Shown: positions 17,814-27,401, counted from the stretch's first letter. The stretch is DNA of 64,000 nucleotides from Hyphomonadaceae bacterium JAD_PAG50586_4 (GCA_023242925.1 CP096134.1:3553501-3617500); one strand, 5' to 3'. Translations and numbers: made by a program. The notes: generated from the sequence alone by a model not told the origin.

Positions 17814-18926
17814 TTAGCCCAACCAATCTGGACGCTTGAACAGCTTGCCCAGATCGCGCGCCACGGCTTCGTGCGTGATCGCGCCGTCGTACACGTTCAA
17901 GCCGTTCGCCAGATGTGGATCGTCCTGCAGCGCTTTTTTGTAGCCCTTATTGGCCAACGCCAATGTGAACGGCAGCGTCGCGTTGTTGAGCGCGAACGCC
18001 GACGTGCGCGACACCGCGCCCGGCATGTTGGCGACGCAATAATGCACGATGCCGTCGACCACGAAGGTCGGTTCGCTATGCGTCGTCGCCTTCGAGGTTT
18101 CAAAGCACCCGCCCTGGTCGATCGAAATATCGACCAGCACCGAACCTGGACGCATCGTCTTCAACATCTCGCGCGTGATCAGCTTGGGTGCGGCCGCACC
18201 CGCCACCAACACGGCGCCGACGACAACATCCGCTTCCTTGATCGCTTCGGCGATCGCAGCGCTCGTGGAATACACCGTCTCCAAACGGCCGTTGAATTCG
18301 CGATCCAGCTCCTCCAGACGCGCCGGGTTCTTATCGAACACCTGCACGCGCGCGCGCATGCCGACAGCGATCTGCGCGGCGTTATAGCCAGAGACACCGG
18401 CGCCGAGGATCAAAACGCTCGCCGGTTGCACGCCCGGCACGCCGCCCATCAGCACGCCGCGCCCGCCATGCGCCTTCTCCAGAAAGTAGGCGCCAACCTG
18501 GATCGACATGCGGCCCGCGACTTCCGACATCGGCTTCAGCAACGGCAAGCGCCCGTCGCGGTCCGTCACCGTCTCATAGGCGATGCAGGTCGCGCCTGAT
18601 TTCATCAGGCCCGCCGCCTGCTCTGGATCGGGCGCGAGGTGGAGGTACGTGAAGAGCGTGTGGTGCGGTTTGAGGCGCGCGATCTCGATCGGCTGCGGCT
18701 CCTTCACCTTCACGATCATCTCGGCTTGCTCGAACACGGCGTCCGCGTTCGGCAGGATCTTCACGCCAACCTTTTCGTAGACGCTATCCGGCGCGCCGAT
18801 GCCCTCGCCGGCCTTGGTCTCCAGAAACACCTCGTGCCCATAACGGACGAGCTCGGCCGCGCTCTCCGGCGTCAGGCCGACGCGATATTCGTGAACCTTG
18901 ATTTCCTTCGGGCAACCGACGCGCAT
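17814..18926 (-). CDS. ald: Alanine dehydrogenase
   Basis: A complete 370-residue NAD-dependent L-alanine dehydrogenase that interconverts alanine with pyruvate and ammonia. The N-terminus MRVGCPKEIKVHEYRVGLTP holds the substrate arginine and the KEIK motif. KVKEPQPIE and HTLFTYLHLAPD follow. The Rossmann motif is VLILGAGVSGYNAAQIAVGM, and DISIDQGGCFETSK is the conserved active-site stretch. A GGAGG ribosome site precedes the ATG. The Lrp-type regulator is encoded divergently, the usual arrangement for alanine-responsive control. Confidence 0.95.
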   Translation of the reverse strand: MRVGCPKEIKVHEYRVGLTPESAAELVRYGHEVFLETKAGEGIGAPDSVYEKVGVKILPNADAVFEQAEMIVKVKEPQPIEIARLKPHHTLFTYLHLAPDPEQAAGLMKSGATCIAYETVTDRDGRLPLLKPMSEVAGRMSIQVGAYFLEKAHGGRGVLMGGVPGVQPASVLILGAGVSGYNAAQIAVGMRARVQVFDKNPARLEELDREFNGRLETVYSTSAAIAEAIKEADVVVGAVLVAGAAAPKLITREMLKTMRPGSVLVDISIDQGGCFETSKATTHSEPTFVVDGIVHYCVANMPGAVSRTSAFALNNATLPFTLALANKGYKKALQDDPHLANGLNVYDGAITHEAVARDLGKLFKRPDWLG

Positions 18927-18937
18927 GGGATTTCCTC

Positions 18938-18980
18938 CACGGGAATGGGATTTTTACGCTCGAATATCCCATTTCCCGTG
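18938..18980. promoter_or_regulatory. Inverted repeat between ald and its Lrp regulator, probable operator
   Basis: CACGGGAATGGGAT (18,938-18,951) and ATCCCATTTCCCGTG (18,966-18,980) are inverted copies with one inserted T, separated by an AT-rich 14-base spacer. The left arm touches the ald ribosome site. Lrp/AsnC proteins bind such spaced palindromes, so control of ald and autoregulation are likely. Confidence 0.6.
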
Positions 18981-19045
18981 CACTTTCTTCCAAATCCCCC
19001 TAAGTTGAGGCAGGTACACGCCAAATTTCGAGCGCCAAACATAAA

Positions 19046-19524
19046 ATGTCGGAAAAATCTCCCAGCCGGCTCGACGCCTTCGACCAAAAGATCCTGTTCG
19101 AGCTGGAGCGGGACGGCATGATGACCGCCGCCGCGCTGGCCGAACGCGTCGGCCTTTCCCCTCCGCCTGCCACCGCCGCGTCAAAGCCCTTGAAGCGCTC
19201 GGCGTGATCGAAGGCTACGCCGCGATCCTCTCGGAAACCGCACTCGGACGCAGCGCCACCGTCTTCGTCGCGGTGACGCTGGAAAACCAAAAGCAAGAGA
19301 CCATGGCCGCGTTCGAACGCGCCGTCGCCAAATGCCGCGAAGTGCAAGATTGCCATTTGATGACGGGCGAGAGCGATTACCTGCTCCGCATCGTCATCGC
19401 CGACGACGACCGCTACGAGCGCGTGCACCAAGACACACTCTCACGCCTGCCCGGCGTGCGCCGCCTCGTCAGCAATTTCACCATCCGCACCGTTTTCCGC
19501 CGCGCCGCCAGCATCGCGCATTAG
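19046..19524 (+). CDS. Lrp/AsnC family transcriptional regulator (single-base frameshift)
   Basis: A 159-residue regulator when repaired. The winged helix-turn-helix is RLDAFDQKILFELERDG followed by TAAALAERVGLSPSACHRRV. The C-terminal RAM domain reads VFVAVTLENQ, then CHLMTGESDYLLRIVIAD and PGVRRLVSNFTIRTV, where the ligand amino acid normally binds. The frame breaks inside the recognition helix at the CCCC run 19,158-19,161; one added base restores LSPSACHRRVKALEALGVI. Divergence from ald suggests it senses alanine or a related amino acid. Confidence 0.87.
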
Positions 19525-19623
19525 GCGAATATGGACCGCCAGCGCCTGGCCGGCCGGCGCCACGATTGCCGGCGAGGGCGCCGGCGGTCCATAAATCCTT
19601 GAACACTCCAAGGAAGCGCGCCC

Positions 19624-21572
19624 ATGTCCGATCCCGTCATCATCCCCGTCCCGAAGGAATGGGCCGAGCGCGCGTATGTGGATGACGTAAAATACCACGC
19701 CATGCACGCCTCCGCCTCGAACGATCCGGAGGCGTTCTGGGGCGTGCACGGCCAGCGCCTCGATTGGATCAAGCCTTATACGAAAGTGAAGGACACCAGC
19801 TTCAACGAAGCCGATTTCCACATTCGCTGGTACGAAGACGGCATCCTCAACGTCAGCGCCAATTGCATCGATCGCCACCTGGCTACACGCGGCGATCAAA
19901 CCGCGATCATCTGGGAAGGCGACGATCCGAGCCAATCGCGCGCCATCACCTATCGCGAACTGCACACGCAAGTCTGCAAATTCGCCAACGTGCTGAAGGC
20001 GCGCGGCGTCAAGAAGGGTGATCGCGTCACCATCTACATGCCGATGATCCCGGAAGCGGCGTACGCGATGCTCGCCTGCGCCCGCATCGGCGCCATACAT
20101 TCCGTCGTCTTCGGCGGCTTCAGCCCCGAAAGCCTCGCCAGCCGCATCAAGGATTGTGAATCGCGATGCGTCATCACCGCCGATGAAGGCGTGCGCGGCG
20201 GCAAGATCATTCCGCTGAAACACAATGTCGATGAAGCGCTCACCCATGCGCACACGCCGACCGACGTCAACACCGTCATCGTCGTCACCCGCACCGGCGC
20301 CGGCGTGCCGATGACGGGAGGCCGCGACGTTGTGTACGAAGACGAAGCCGCGAAAGTCAGCGCCGATTGCCCCCAGAGCCGATGAGCGCGGAGGATCCGC
20401 TCTTCATCCTCTACACCTCAGGCTCCACCGGCAAACCCAAAGGCGTGCTGCACACGACCGGCGGCTATCTCGTTTACGCGTCGATGACGCATCAATACGT
20501 GTTCGATTATAAGGACGGCGACATCTATTGGTGCACCGCTGACGTGGGTTGGGTCACGGGTCACAGCTACATCGTCTATGGCCCGCTCGCGAACGGCGCG
20601 ACCACGCTCATCTTCGAAGGCGTGCCGAATTACCCGACCAATTCGCGCTTCTGGGACGTGATCGACAAGCACAAGGTCAACACCTTCTACACCGCGCCCA
20701 CCGCCATCCGCGCGCTGATGCGCGACGGCGAAGAACCGGTGAAACGCACCTCGCGCGCAAGCTTGCGCCTCATCGGCACGGTCGGCGAACCAATCAATCC
20801 CGAAGCTTGGCTTTGGTATTATCGTACGGTCGGCGATTCACGTTGCCCGGTGGTCGACACCTGGTGGCAAACCGAAACGGGCGCTGCCCTCATCACCAAT
20901 CTGCCCGGCGCCACAGCAATGAAGCCTGGCAGCGCCACACGACCCTTCTTTGGCGTCAAGCCCGCGCTCGTGGACGACAAAGGCAATTTCCTCGAAGGCG
21001 CGACCAGCGGCAATCTTGTGCTGCTCGATTCCTGGCCGGGCCAAATGCGCACCGTCTATGGCGATCACCAGCGCTTCTTTGACACCTATTTCCGCACCTA
21101 TCCTGGCGCCTATTTCACCGGCGACGGCTGCCGCCGCGACGAAGACGGTTATTATTGGATCACCGGCCGCGTCGATGACGTGCTCAACGTCAGCGGCCAC
21201 CGCATCGGCACCGCCGAAATCGAAAGCGCGCTCGTGGCGGATACCAAAGTGGCCGAAGCCGCCGTCGTCGGCTATCCCCACGACATCAAAGGCCAAGGCA
21301 TCTATTGCTTCGTCACGCTGAAGCAGGGAATCGAGCCCAGCGACGATCTTAAACGCGAACTCGTGCAATACGTCCGCCGCGAAATCGGTCCGACCGCGAC
21401 GCCCGACATCATCCAATGGGCCCCCGGCCTGCCAAAGACCCGCAGCGGCAAGATCATGCGAAGAATCCTCCGCAAGATCGCCGAAAACGAAATCAGCAAT
21501 CTCGGCGACACCAGCACGCTGGCTGATCCCAGCGTGGTTGATGATCTGGTGCGCAATCGCGTGAGTGGCTAA
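19624..21572 (+). CDS. acsA: Acetyl-CoA synthetase (single-base frameshift)
   Basis: AMP-forming acetate-CoA ligase, 649 residues when repaired, the usual length. It carries [15 protein letters not shown] near the start, [20 protein letters not shown], the P-loop [46 protein letters not shown] and the C-terminal [15 protein letters not shown] with the catalytic, acetylation-controlled lysine. The reading frame breaks at CCCCC (20,370-20,374). One more C gives [18 protein letters not shown]. An AAGGAAG ribosome site precedes the ATG. Confidence 0.93.
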
Positions 21573-21625
21573 GGCTTCAGCGTCTTGCCTGGCGCATCGG
21601 CCGCATTGTTGAAAACCGTCTGGTC

Positions 21626-22393
21626 ATGCACGGCTCGTGCATGGATTTTGTCTATTGTCACGGCCTGCCCGGCTCGCCGACGGAACTGCACGCATTGGCG
21701 CCAGCCACGCAATTGCGCGGTGCGCGGCTTCTCGATCGGCTGGGCCAACAAGCCGCCACCTATGCTGATCGCGTATGTAAAGGCTTCGACGACCTCAACA
21801 TATTAGAGCCAATCGATGTCGTCGGCTTCTCGCTTGGGGCTATGGCCGCGGCGCACATTGCGGCCTATCGACCAGCGAAGGTACGCAAGCTCGTGCTGAT
21901 CTCGCCGGCGGCGCCGCTGGAGCTTGGCGATTTCCTCCCGGCAATGGCCGGACGGCCCGTCTTTGAAGCTGCGCGGCGCGGCGCGCTTTCGTTACGGGTG
22001 CTCAGCAGCGCTCAATCGACCATGGCGTCCCTCGCGCCTGAATTCATGCTCAAAACCATGTTCGCCAGCACCAACACGGTGGAGCGTGATCTACTGAGCA
22101 CGCCGACTTTCACGGCGATGGTCATCGCAGCGCTCAAGCAATGTCTGGGCGCGCAACAAGCGGCATATCGTGCAGAATTGATCGCGTACGCGCAGCCTTG
22201 GGCGCATGTTCTCGACGGAGTCACATGCGAGACAGAGATTTGGCAAGGCGACGAAGACACCTGGACGCCGCCCGCGATGGCGCGCGCGCTGACGACGCGT
22301 TTGCCGCCGCACCCAACTTTGAACAATCTCCAAGGATTGGGGCACTATACGACATTGCAGGCTGCGCTGACGCGGCGTTCGCTTGCATCCTAG
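21626..22393 (+). CDS. Alpha/beta hydrolase
   Basis: A 255-residue predicted hydrolase. VYCHGLPGSPTELHAL provides the oxyanion turn, VVGFSLGAMAAAHIA the nucleophile elbow (serine near residue 69), and the late EIWQGDEDTWTPP and LGHYTTLQAAL the probable acid and histidine. It has no signal peptide. The start could be the ATG at 21,626 or the one at 21,641; neither has a strong ribosome site. The substrate is unknown. Confidence 0.75.
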   Translation: MHGSCMDFVYCHGLPGSPTELHALAPATQLRGARLLDRLGQQAATYADRVCKGFDDLNILEPIDVVGFSLGAMAAAHIAAYRPAKVRKLVLISPAAPLELGDFLPAMAGRPVFEAARRGALSLRVLSSAQSTMASLAPEFMLKTMFASTNTVERDLLSTPTFTAMVIAALKQCLGAQQAAYRAELIAYAQPWAHVLDGVTCETEIWQGDEDTWTPPAMARALTTRLPPHPTLNNLQGLGHYTTLQAALTRRSLAS

Positions 22394-22509
22394 CCATGCA
22401 CAACAGGCGATCCCGCCGGGATGATGGTGAGGCATTGTGTAGGCAGGCGCCCATCCAGCCGACGGTGCGCGTACTGGCCTATTGCCGCGCGCCGCGCTAA
22501 TGCCTTCGC

Positions 22510-22839
22510 ATGGCGCGCCCCAAGAACATCACTGAGTTTGAGATCAAGGTCGAAGGCGAGCCCTATATCTGGCGGCTGCAACGCGTGCCGCAATGGTCCA
22601 GCAATCCCGTCGAGTGTCGCGGCAAAGCGATTGCCGTGCGTCACAAGGAAGGGACGCGCGAAGCCATCGTGGAGTTTCCAGCGGGACCGCCGCCCAAATT
22701 CGGCGCGCCGCTCTTGAAGGCGTCGCAGATTCCGACCGCGCTCGTGGCGCGCGCCATCCAATCCGCCATCGCCGCCGGCTGGTCGCCAATGTCGCGCGGC
22801 AAACCGGTTGCCATCGTCGTCGATGAAACTGGGGCTTAA
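22510..22839 (+). CDS. Hypothetical protein, 109 residues
   Basis: I do not recognise this soluble, basic protein. It begins MARPKNITEFEIKVEGEPY and contains IWRLQRVPQWSSNP, RGKAIAVRHKEGTREAIVEF and a C-terminal WSPMSRGKPVAIVVDE. Codon use is like that of its neighbours and the frame is clean, which supports a real gene. No membrane segment, signal or catalytic motif is visible. It lies between the hydrolase and the MarR-type regulator. Confidence 0.6.
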   Translation: MARPKNITEFEIKVEGEPYIWRLQRVPQWSSNPVECRGKAIAVRHKEGTREAIVEFPAGPPPKFGAPLLKASQIPTALVARAIQSAIAAGWSPMSRGKPVAIVVDETGA

Positions 22840-22907
22840 CTCACACTGCAAAGTTGGCGCTCAGATCGACTAGCCGCGCCAACGCAGCGCCGAACAACGC
22901 TCCACGC

Positions 22908-22951
22908 TTGACACGAACAATTATATAACGCCTTATATAACTACTTATAAG
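22908..22951 (+). promoter_or_regulatory. Promoter-operator of the MarR-GNAT gene
   Basis: A TTGACA hexamer at 22,908-22,913 is followed by an unusually AT-rich stretch with repeated TTATATAA (22,921-22,928 and 22,933-22,940) and TTATAA (22,945-22,950). The repeats overlap the likely -10 region, although the spacing is a little long. Palindromic AT-rich sites over the promoter are typical of MarR autorepression. The ATG follows at 22,960. Confidence 0.55.
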
Positions 22952-22959
22952 GCCTCCCC

Positions 22960-23918
22960 ATGTCCAATGACGCCCTCGCCGATCTCGGCTTTCTCTTCCT
23001 TGGCAGCCGCATGAAGCGTTTGGCCGAGCGGATGCAGGCTGACGCGACCAAGATTTTTGAAGCGGCTGGCCACGGCCGGCTGCTCCCCGCCTTCAACGCC
23101 ACAATGGCCACGCTCGATCGCCACGGCGAAGCGACCATCGGTGAAATCGCCGATCTCATCGGCGTGTCCCAGCCCGCGATCACGCGCACGATCGCCGGCA
23201 TGATCGAAGCGGGGCTCGTCACCAATGACGTGCACGAATCCGATCAGCGCATCAAGATCATCCGCCTGACCGACAAAGGCCGCCGCATGGCCGCGCACCT
23301 CAAATCCACAGTGTGGCGCCAGATCGCCGAAGCCGCGCGCGATCTCAGCGCCGACGCCGGCTGCGCCGACATTTTGGAGCGGCTCACCGCCTACGAAATC
23401 AAACTTGCCGAGAAGCCGCTCAACGCCCGCACAGGCGACAAATCAGGTCTTTCGATCGTCGAATTCAACGACGAGCTCGCCGACGCCTTCTACGACCTCA
23501 ATGCCGATTGGATCGGCTCCATGTTCAAGATGGAGAAGGCCGACGAAGACGTGCTCTCCAATCCGCGCAAGCACATTATCGACAAAGGCGGCGCCATCCT
23601 TTTCGTGCGCGACGAGGACGGCGAGATCATCGGCGCCGGCGCGCTGCAGCCCGTAGGCTCAGATGGCGATTTCGAGTTCACAAAAATGGTCGTCGCGCCA
23701 CGCAGGCGCGGGCAAAAGGCCGGCGAATTCCTGCTGGTCGCGCTGCTCGAACGCGCCCGCCAGATGCGCGTAAAAAGCTACATCTTCTCACCAACACCAA
23801 ATGCGAAGCCGCCATCCATCTCTACGAAAAGATGGGCTTTGTGCATTCGGACGCGGTGATGAAGAAATTCGCCGCCAAATACGCTCGCGCCAACGTCGCC
23901 ATGCGCTATCCAATGTAA
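22960..23918 (+). CDS. MarR-type regulator fused to GNAT acetyltransferase (frameshift near 3' end)
   Basis: A bifunctional protein of 319 residues when repaired. The N-terminal half has a MarR winged helix: GEATIGEIADLIGVSQPAI then TRTIAGMIEAGLVTND and IKIIRLTDKGRRMAAHLK. The C-terminal half is a GNAT domain: FVRDEDGEIIGAGALQP, FEFTKMVVAPRRRGQKAGEF, then TNTKCEAAIHLYEKMGFV. The frame breaks near 23,785-23,789; one added base gives SYIFLTNTKC. This domain pairing is a known but sparsely studied family. It could couple metabolite acetylation to its own regulation; the substrate is not known. Confidence 0.82.
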
Positions 23919-23975
23919 TGCCAATGCGTACAGATCGGCGCCGACGAGTCCACCATGGTGCGGCTTAAAGCGCCT

Positions 23976-24206
23976 CTAGTGCAACGCGGCGCTGGACCTC
24001 ACGCAGCGCCTGTGAAGACAGTCGACAAGATCATTGCTCCAATCTTCGCGGCGGACGACGAATGCAAGAAACTCGATCAACTTTCTTCCCGTCCTGAAGC
24101 GACCAGTGTCGGCAAGTTCGAGCGCACAGGCCGCCAAGAGCGTTTCGTCCGACGCGTTCGGCGAAACGTCGGCCAGCCGATGCAACAAAGCGGGATCAAG
24201 CCGCAT
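23976..24206 (-). CDS. Small hypothetical protein, 76 residues
   Basis: Not recognised. It begins MRLDPALLHRLADVSPNASD and continues ETLLAACALELADTGRF, RKLIEFLAFVVRREDW and ends SSAALH. The main support is an excellent ribosome site, GGAGGAAGGGCTC, directly before the ATG, and a protein-like composition with helices. The competing plus-strand frame over the same bases has no such site. The area is less GC-rich than the surroundings and may have been acquired. Confidence 0.45.
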   Translation of the reverse strand: MRLDPALLHRLADVSPNASDETLLAACALELADTGRFRTGRKLIEFLAFVVRREDWSNDLVDCLHRRCVRSSAALH

Positions 24207-24344
24207 GAGCCCTTCCTCCGAATCTGAGCGCTATCACGAGTCGCCAAGACCGAATGACGCGGGTCCCCCGTTAGGGCAGGTTTTGGGTCGGCAAAGTGTA
24301 ATGGTATGCGCGGAGTTTCACGACATGGAGCCGAACCACTTGTA
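24207..24344. other. Non-coding spacer
   Basis: Between the divergent small genes at 23,976-24,206 and 24,418-24,627. Apart from the FNR-like box at its right end I see no gene, repeat or terminator here. It probably contains both promoters. Confidence 0.4.
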
Positions 24345-24358
24345 TTGATCCAGATCAG
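24345..24358. promoter_or_regulatory. FNR/FixK-like binding site
   Basis: TTGATCCAGATCAG differs by one base from the TTGAT-N4-ATCAA palindrome bound by FNR, FixK and FnrL regulators in alphaproteobacteria. It lies about 60 bases before the ATG at 24,418, a position fitting activation under low oxygen. Identification is by match to the consensus only. Confidence 0.5.
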
Positions 24359-24417
24359 TTGGCCCGAACGGAAAATTCGTACGCTTACAGTCCTTGTCGG
24401 CAACGCTCGGATTACAA

Positions 24418-24627
24418 ATGCCGCAGCAACTCCTGCATGCGTGTCAGCGCGCCCATCGTGATCGCACGGACTTTCCCACCATCTGGCATACCATCTTGCG
24501 CCCCAACCCCTTGGTCATTGGGCTTCCGGGCCACGAAGTCGTCGATGGCGAGGCGCATCTTGTGATTGGTCTCAGCACGGGTCAAAAGCTGGTTTCACGA
24601 AGAAGCGGATTCTCGCTCTCTTGGTGA
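24418..24627 (+). CDS. Small hypothetical protein, 69 residues, downstream of an FNR-like box
   Basis: Begins MPQQLLHACQRAHRDRTDF, then PTIWHTILRPNPLVIGLPGH and a strand-rich end with EAHLVIGLSTGQKLVSRRSG. The DFPTIWHTIL...HPLV-type pattern is familiar to me from short uncharacterised proteobacterial proteins, but no function is known. The frame can be extended upstream to 24,394. No strong ribosome site is visible, so the start is uncertain. The FNR-like site upstream suggests oxygen-dependent expression. Confidence 0.5.
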   Translation: MPQQLLHACQRAHRDRTDFPTIWHTILRPNPLVIGLPGHEVVDGEAHLVIGLSTGQKLVSRRSGFSLSW

Positions 24628-24653
24628 GAGGCGAGGAAACATTGATCGGCTGA

Positions 24654-25271
24654 TCAGCCTGCGGGCGCCGCAAACTTCTCCGCGTGCTTGGCCTTCACGC
24701 CGACGTAATGCGCGCGGATCAAAGCGAGATCCGCCGCATAATCCCCGCTCGGCTCAACCACCGCCGCCAAGCTCACGCGCTTTGTCCCATAATCCAGCAC
24801 ACTGATCACCAGGGGCACGCCGGCGCCTCGCGCGATGTGATAAAAGCCGCTCTTCCATTCGCGCGCCAAGCTGCGCGTCCCTTCGGGCGGGATCGCCAAG
24901 ATCATCCGCGCGCGCGCCGCGAACGCTTCACGCATCACGTTCACAACATCATTGCTCTGCGCGCGATCGATCGGCACGCAGCCCATCGCCTTCAGCACCC
25001 AGCCGAACGGCCCTTGCGTCAAACTCTTCTTGCCCATCCAGGCAAGCTTCACGCGATAAAAGCCCGCCGTCGCCAGCATATTGAGCCCGTCCCAATTCGA
25101 CGTATGGGGCGCCGCCACCAACACGGCTTTCTCCAAGCCCGGCCAATCACCGCGCATCTTCCAGCCGGCGAGCGTCAGATACGCGAACGACAGCCAGCGC
25201 ACGATTTCCGAACCCACGCCACGGTACGGCGCCGGCCGCGCGGTCGATCCGTCGATCAAAGTCTCACTCAT
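24654..25271 (-). CDS. 1-acylglycerol-3-phosphate acyltransferase family protein
   Basis: A 205-residue lysophospholipid acyltransferase-like protein. The HX4D catalytic motif is in APHTSNWDGLN (histidine near 56, aspartate near 61). KKSLTQGPFGWVLKAMG and the phosphate-binding AIPPEGTRS (about 128-134) follow. It is expected to act on membrane lipids at the inner-membrane surface. Members of this short branch may also acylate ornithine or other lipids, so the precise acceptor is open. Confidence 0.83.
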   Translation of the reverse strand: MSETLIDGSTARPAPYRGVGSEIVRWLSFAYLTLAGWKMRGDWPGLEKAVLVAAPHTSNWDGLNMLATAGFYRVKLAWMGKKSLTQGPFGWVLKAMGCVPIDRAQSNDVVNVMREAFAARARMILAIPPEGTRSLAREWKSGFYHIARGAGVPLVISVLDYGTKRVSLAAVVEPSGDYAADLALIRAHYVGVKAKHAEKFAAPAG

Positions 25272-25476
25272 CGCGCGCGCTTACACGAAGGCGCTGCTTC
25301 GGTCGATTGCCGCACCGTAATGCGGGCGACACTTCCCTTAGCAGATGCGGCGCCGCCTGCTTGCGAAACGGGCGTCGGCGCCACAAGCGTCGACTTTCGC
25401 TGCTTCACATCGCCGACACATTGACAGCTTCCCGCGGCGCGGCGCTGACTGTGATGGCACTTTGTGAGGGAGCCGA

Positions 25477-27381
25477 ATGTCGGCCACAGCCGGGGACCAA
25501 TTGGGCACCGCGGACGCCGCGTTGGCGAACGCGATGCGTTTGCTGCGCCCCCGCCCTGACCTTGCGGCAGAGCAAGCGCGCGAGATTATCGCCGCGTCGC
25601 CGAGGCACGGCCGCGCGCATTTCGCACTCGGCTTGGCCCTCGCCGCGCAAGGCGATCACACCCAGGCCGTCGCCGCACTCCGTCGCGCGACTGCTCTCGA
25701 GCCCAACCTCAGCGCCGCCTGGCGCACGTTGGGCGACCAACTCACCATTCTCGAAGACACCACCGGCGCCGACGCCGCCTACGCGCAATCGATCCGCGCC
25801 AGCGTCACCGATCCGCGCCTGATGGAAGCGGCGCGCGCCCTTTGCGAAAACAAGCTCTCGATCGCCGAGCACACGCTGCGCACGCACCTCAAAGCGCACC
25901 CGACCGACGTCGCCGCCATTCGCATGCTCGCCGAAGTCGCCGCGCGTCTGGGGCGCTTGGAAGATTCGGAGAAATTGCTCCGCCGCGCGCTTGAGCTCGC
26001 GCCAAGTTTCCTCGCCGCGCGCCACAATTATGCGCTCGTGCTGCATCGTCAGACCAAAGCGCCGGAAGCGCTGACGCAAATCGATCTGCTGCTTGCCGCT
26101 GAGCCCGACAATCCAAGCTATCGCTTCCTGCAAGCCTCCGCGCTCACCCGCATCGGCGAATATGATCGCGCGATCGAGATTTACGAAGGCGTGCTCGAAC
26201 GCCACGGCTCGAACGCCCGCGGCTGGATGAGCCTGGGCCACGCCCGCAAGACGGCTGGTTACACACAAGCCAGCATCGACGCCTATCAAAGCGCCATCGA
26301 ACACGCGCCGCATTTCGGCGAGGCCTATTGGAGCCTCGCCAACATGAAGACCTATCGCTTCTCCGAAGCGATGATCGCGCAAATGGAGGCCCAACGGCAG
26401 CGCGAGGACATCTCGCCGGAAGACCGCTTCCACTTGCATTATGCGCTCGGCAAAGCCTACGAGGACGCCGCCGATTACGCGGCCTCATTCCGCCATTACG
26501 ATCTCGGCGCCAAACTCCGCCGCGATTCCATCAGCTATAGCGCCGACGACACGACAACCTTCACCGACCGCCAGATCGCCTTCTTCACGCCGCAGCGCCT
26601 CGCCGCGCATAGAGGCCAAGGCCACCCAAGCGCCGATCCCATTTTCGTCGTCGGCCTGCCGCGCGCGGGATCAACTTTGATCGAGCAAATTCTCTCCAGT
26701 CATTCCGCCGTCGAAGGCACGATGGAATTGCCGGACATCATCGCCATCGCCAAGCGCATCGGCGGCGGACATCTACACGGCGCCTCCTACCCCGACGCGC
26801 TCGCGAATTTCACGCCCGAGCAAGTCCACGCACTCGGTCAGGAATATCTCGATCGTACGCGCGTGCAGCGCAAAACCGATCGGCCCCTCTTCATCGACAA
26901 GATGCCGAACAATTTTCAGCACATCGGCTTCATTCATATGATCTTGCCCAACGCCAAGATCATCGATGCGCGCCGTCACCCGATCGGCAATTGTTTCTCC
27001 GCCTTCAAGCAGCATTTTGCGCGCGGGCAGACCTTCAGCTACGATCTCACGGATCTTGGCCGCTATTACAGCGATTATGTGCGCTTGATGGCGCATTTCG
27101 AGGCCGCACTGCCCGACCGCGTCCATCGCGTCCAATACGAAGACATGATCGCCGATCCCGAAACGCAGATCCGGCGCTTGCTCGCGTATTGCGGCCTGCC
27201 CTTCGAGGCGGCGTGCATGGAGTTTCACACCAACACACGCGCCGTTCGCACGGCGTCATCCGAACAAGTGCGCCAACCGCTCTACGGCGACGCCGTCGAG
27301 CAATGGCGCAATTACGAGACTTGGCTTGAGCCGCTGAAGGCAGCCCTCAAGCCGGTGCTGGACGGGGGTCCAGAAGTTTAG
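25477..27381 (+). CDS. TPR-repeat protein with C-terminal sulfotransferase domain
   Basis: A 634-residue two-part protein. Residues from about 15 to 330 form tandem tetratricopeptide repeats, for example RAHFALGLALAAQGDHTQAV, AWRTLGDQLTILEDTTGADA and RGWMSLGHARKTAGYTQAS. The C-terminal part starts FVVGLPRAGSTLIEQILSSH, the 5'-phosphosulfate loop of PAPS sulfotransferases, and has FIDKMPNNFQHIGFIHMI and ARRHPIGNCFSAFKQHF for the 3'-phosphate site. It probably sulfates a protein, lipid or glycan; the target is unknown. About 200 bases of divergent promoter space separate it from the acyltransferase gene. Confidence 0.88.
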   Translation: MSATAGDQLGTADAALANAMRLLRPRPDLAAEQAREIIAASPRHGRAHFALGLALAAQGDHTQAVAALRRATALEPNLSAAWRTLGDQLTILEDTTGADAAYAQSIRASVTDPRLMEAARALCENKLSIAEHTLRTHLKAHPTDVAAIRMLAEVAARLGRLEDSEKLLRRALELAPSFLAARHNYALVLHRQTKAPEALTQIDLLLAAEPDNPSYRFLQASALTRIGEYDRAIEIYEGVLERHGSNARGWMSLGHARKTAGYTQASIDAYQSAIEHAPHFGEAYWSLANMKTYRFSEAMIAQMEAQRQREDISPEDRFHLHYALGKAYEDAADYAASFRHYDLGAKLRRDSISYSADDTTTFTDRQIAFFTPQRLAAHRGQGHPSADPIFVVGLPRAGSTLIEQILSSHSAVEGTMELPDIIAIAKRIGGGHLHGASYPDALANFTPEQVHALGQEYLDRTRVQRKTDRPLFIDKMPNNFQHIGFIHMILPNAKIIDARRHPIGNCFSAFKQHFARGQTFSYDLTDLGRYYSDYVRLMAHFEAALPDRVHRVQYEDMIADPETQIRRLLAYCGLPFEAACMEFHTNTRAVRTASSEQVRQPLYGDAVEQWRNYETWLEPLKAALKPVLDGGPEV

Positions 27382-27401
27382 GTCGAGCGAGGGGTAAAGA
27401 G

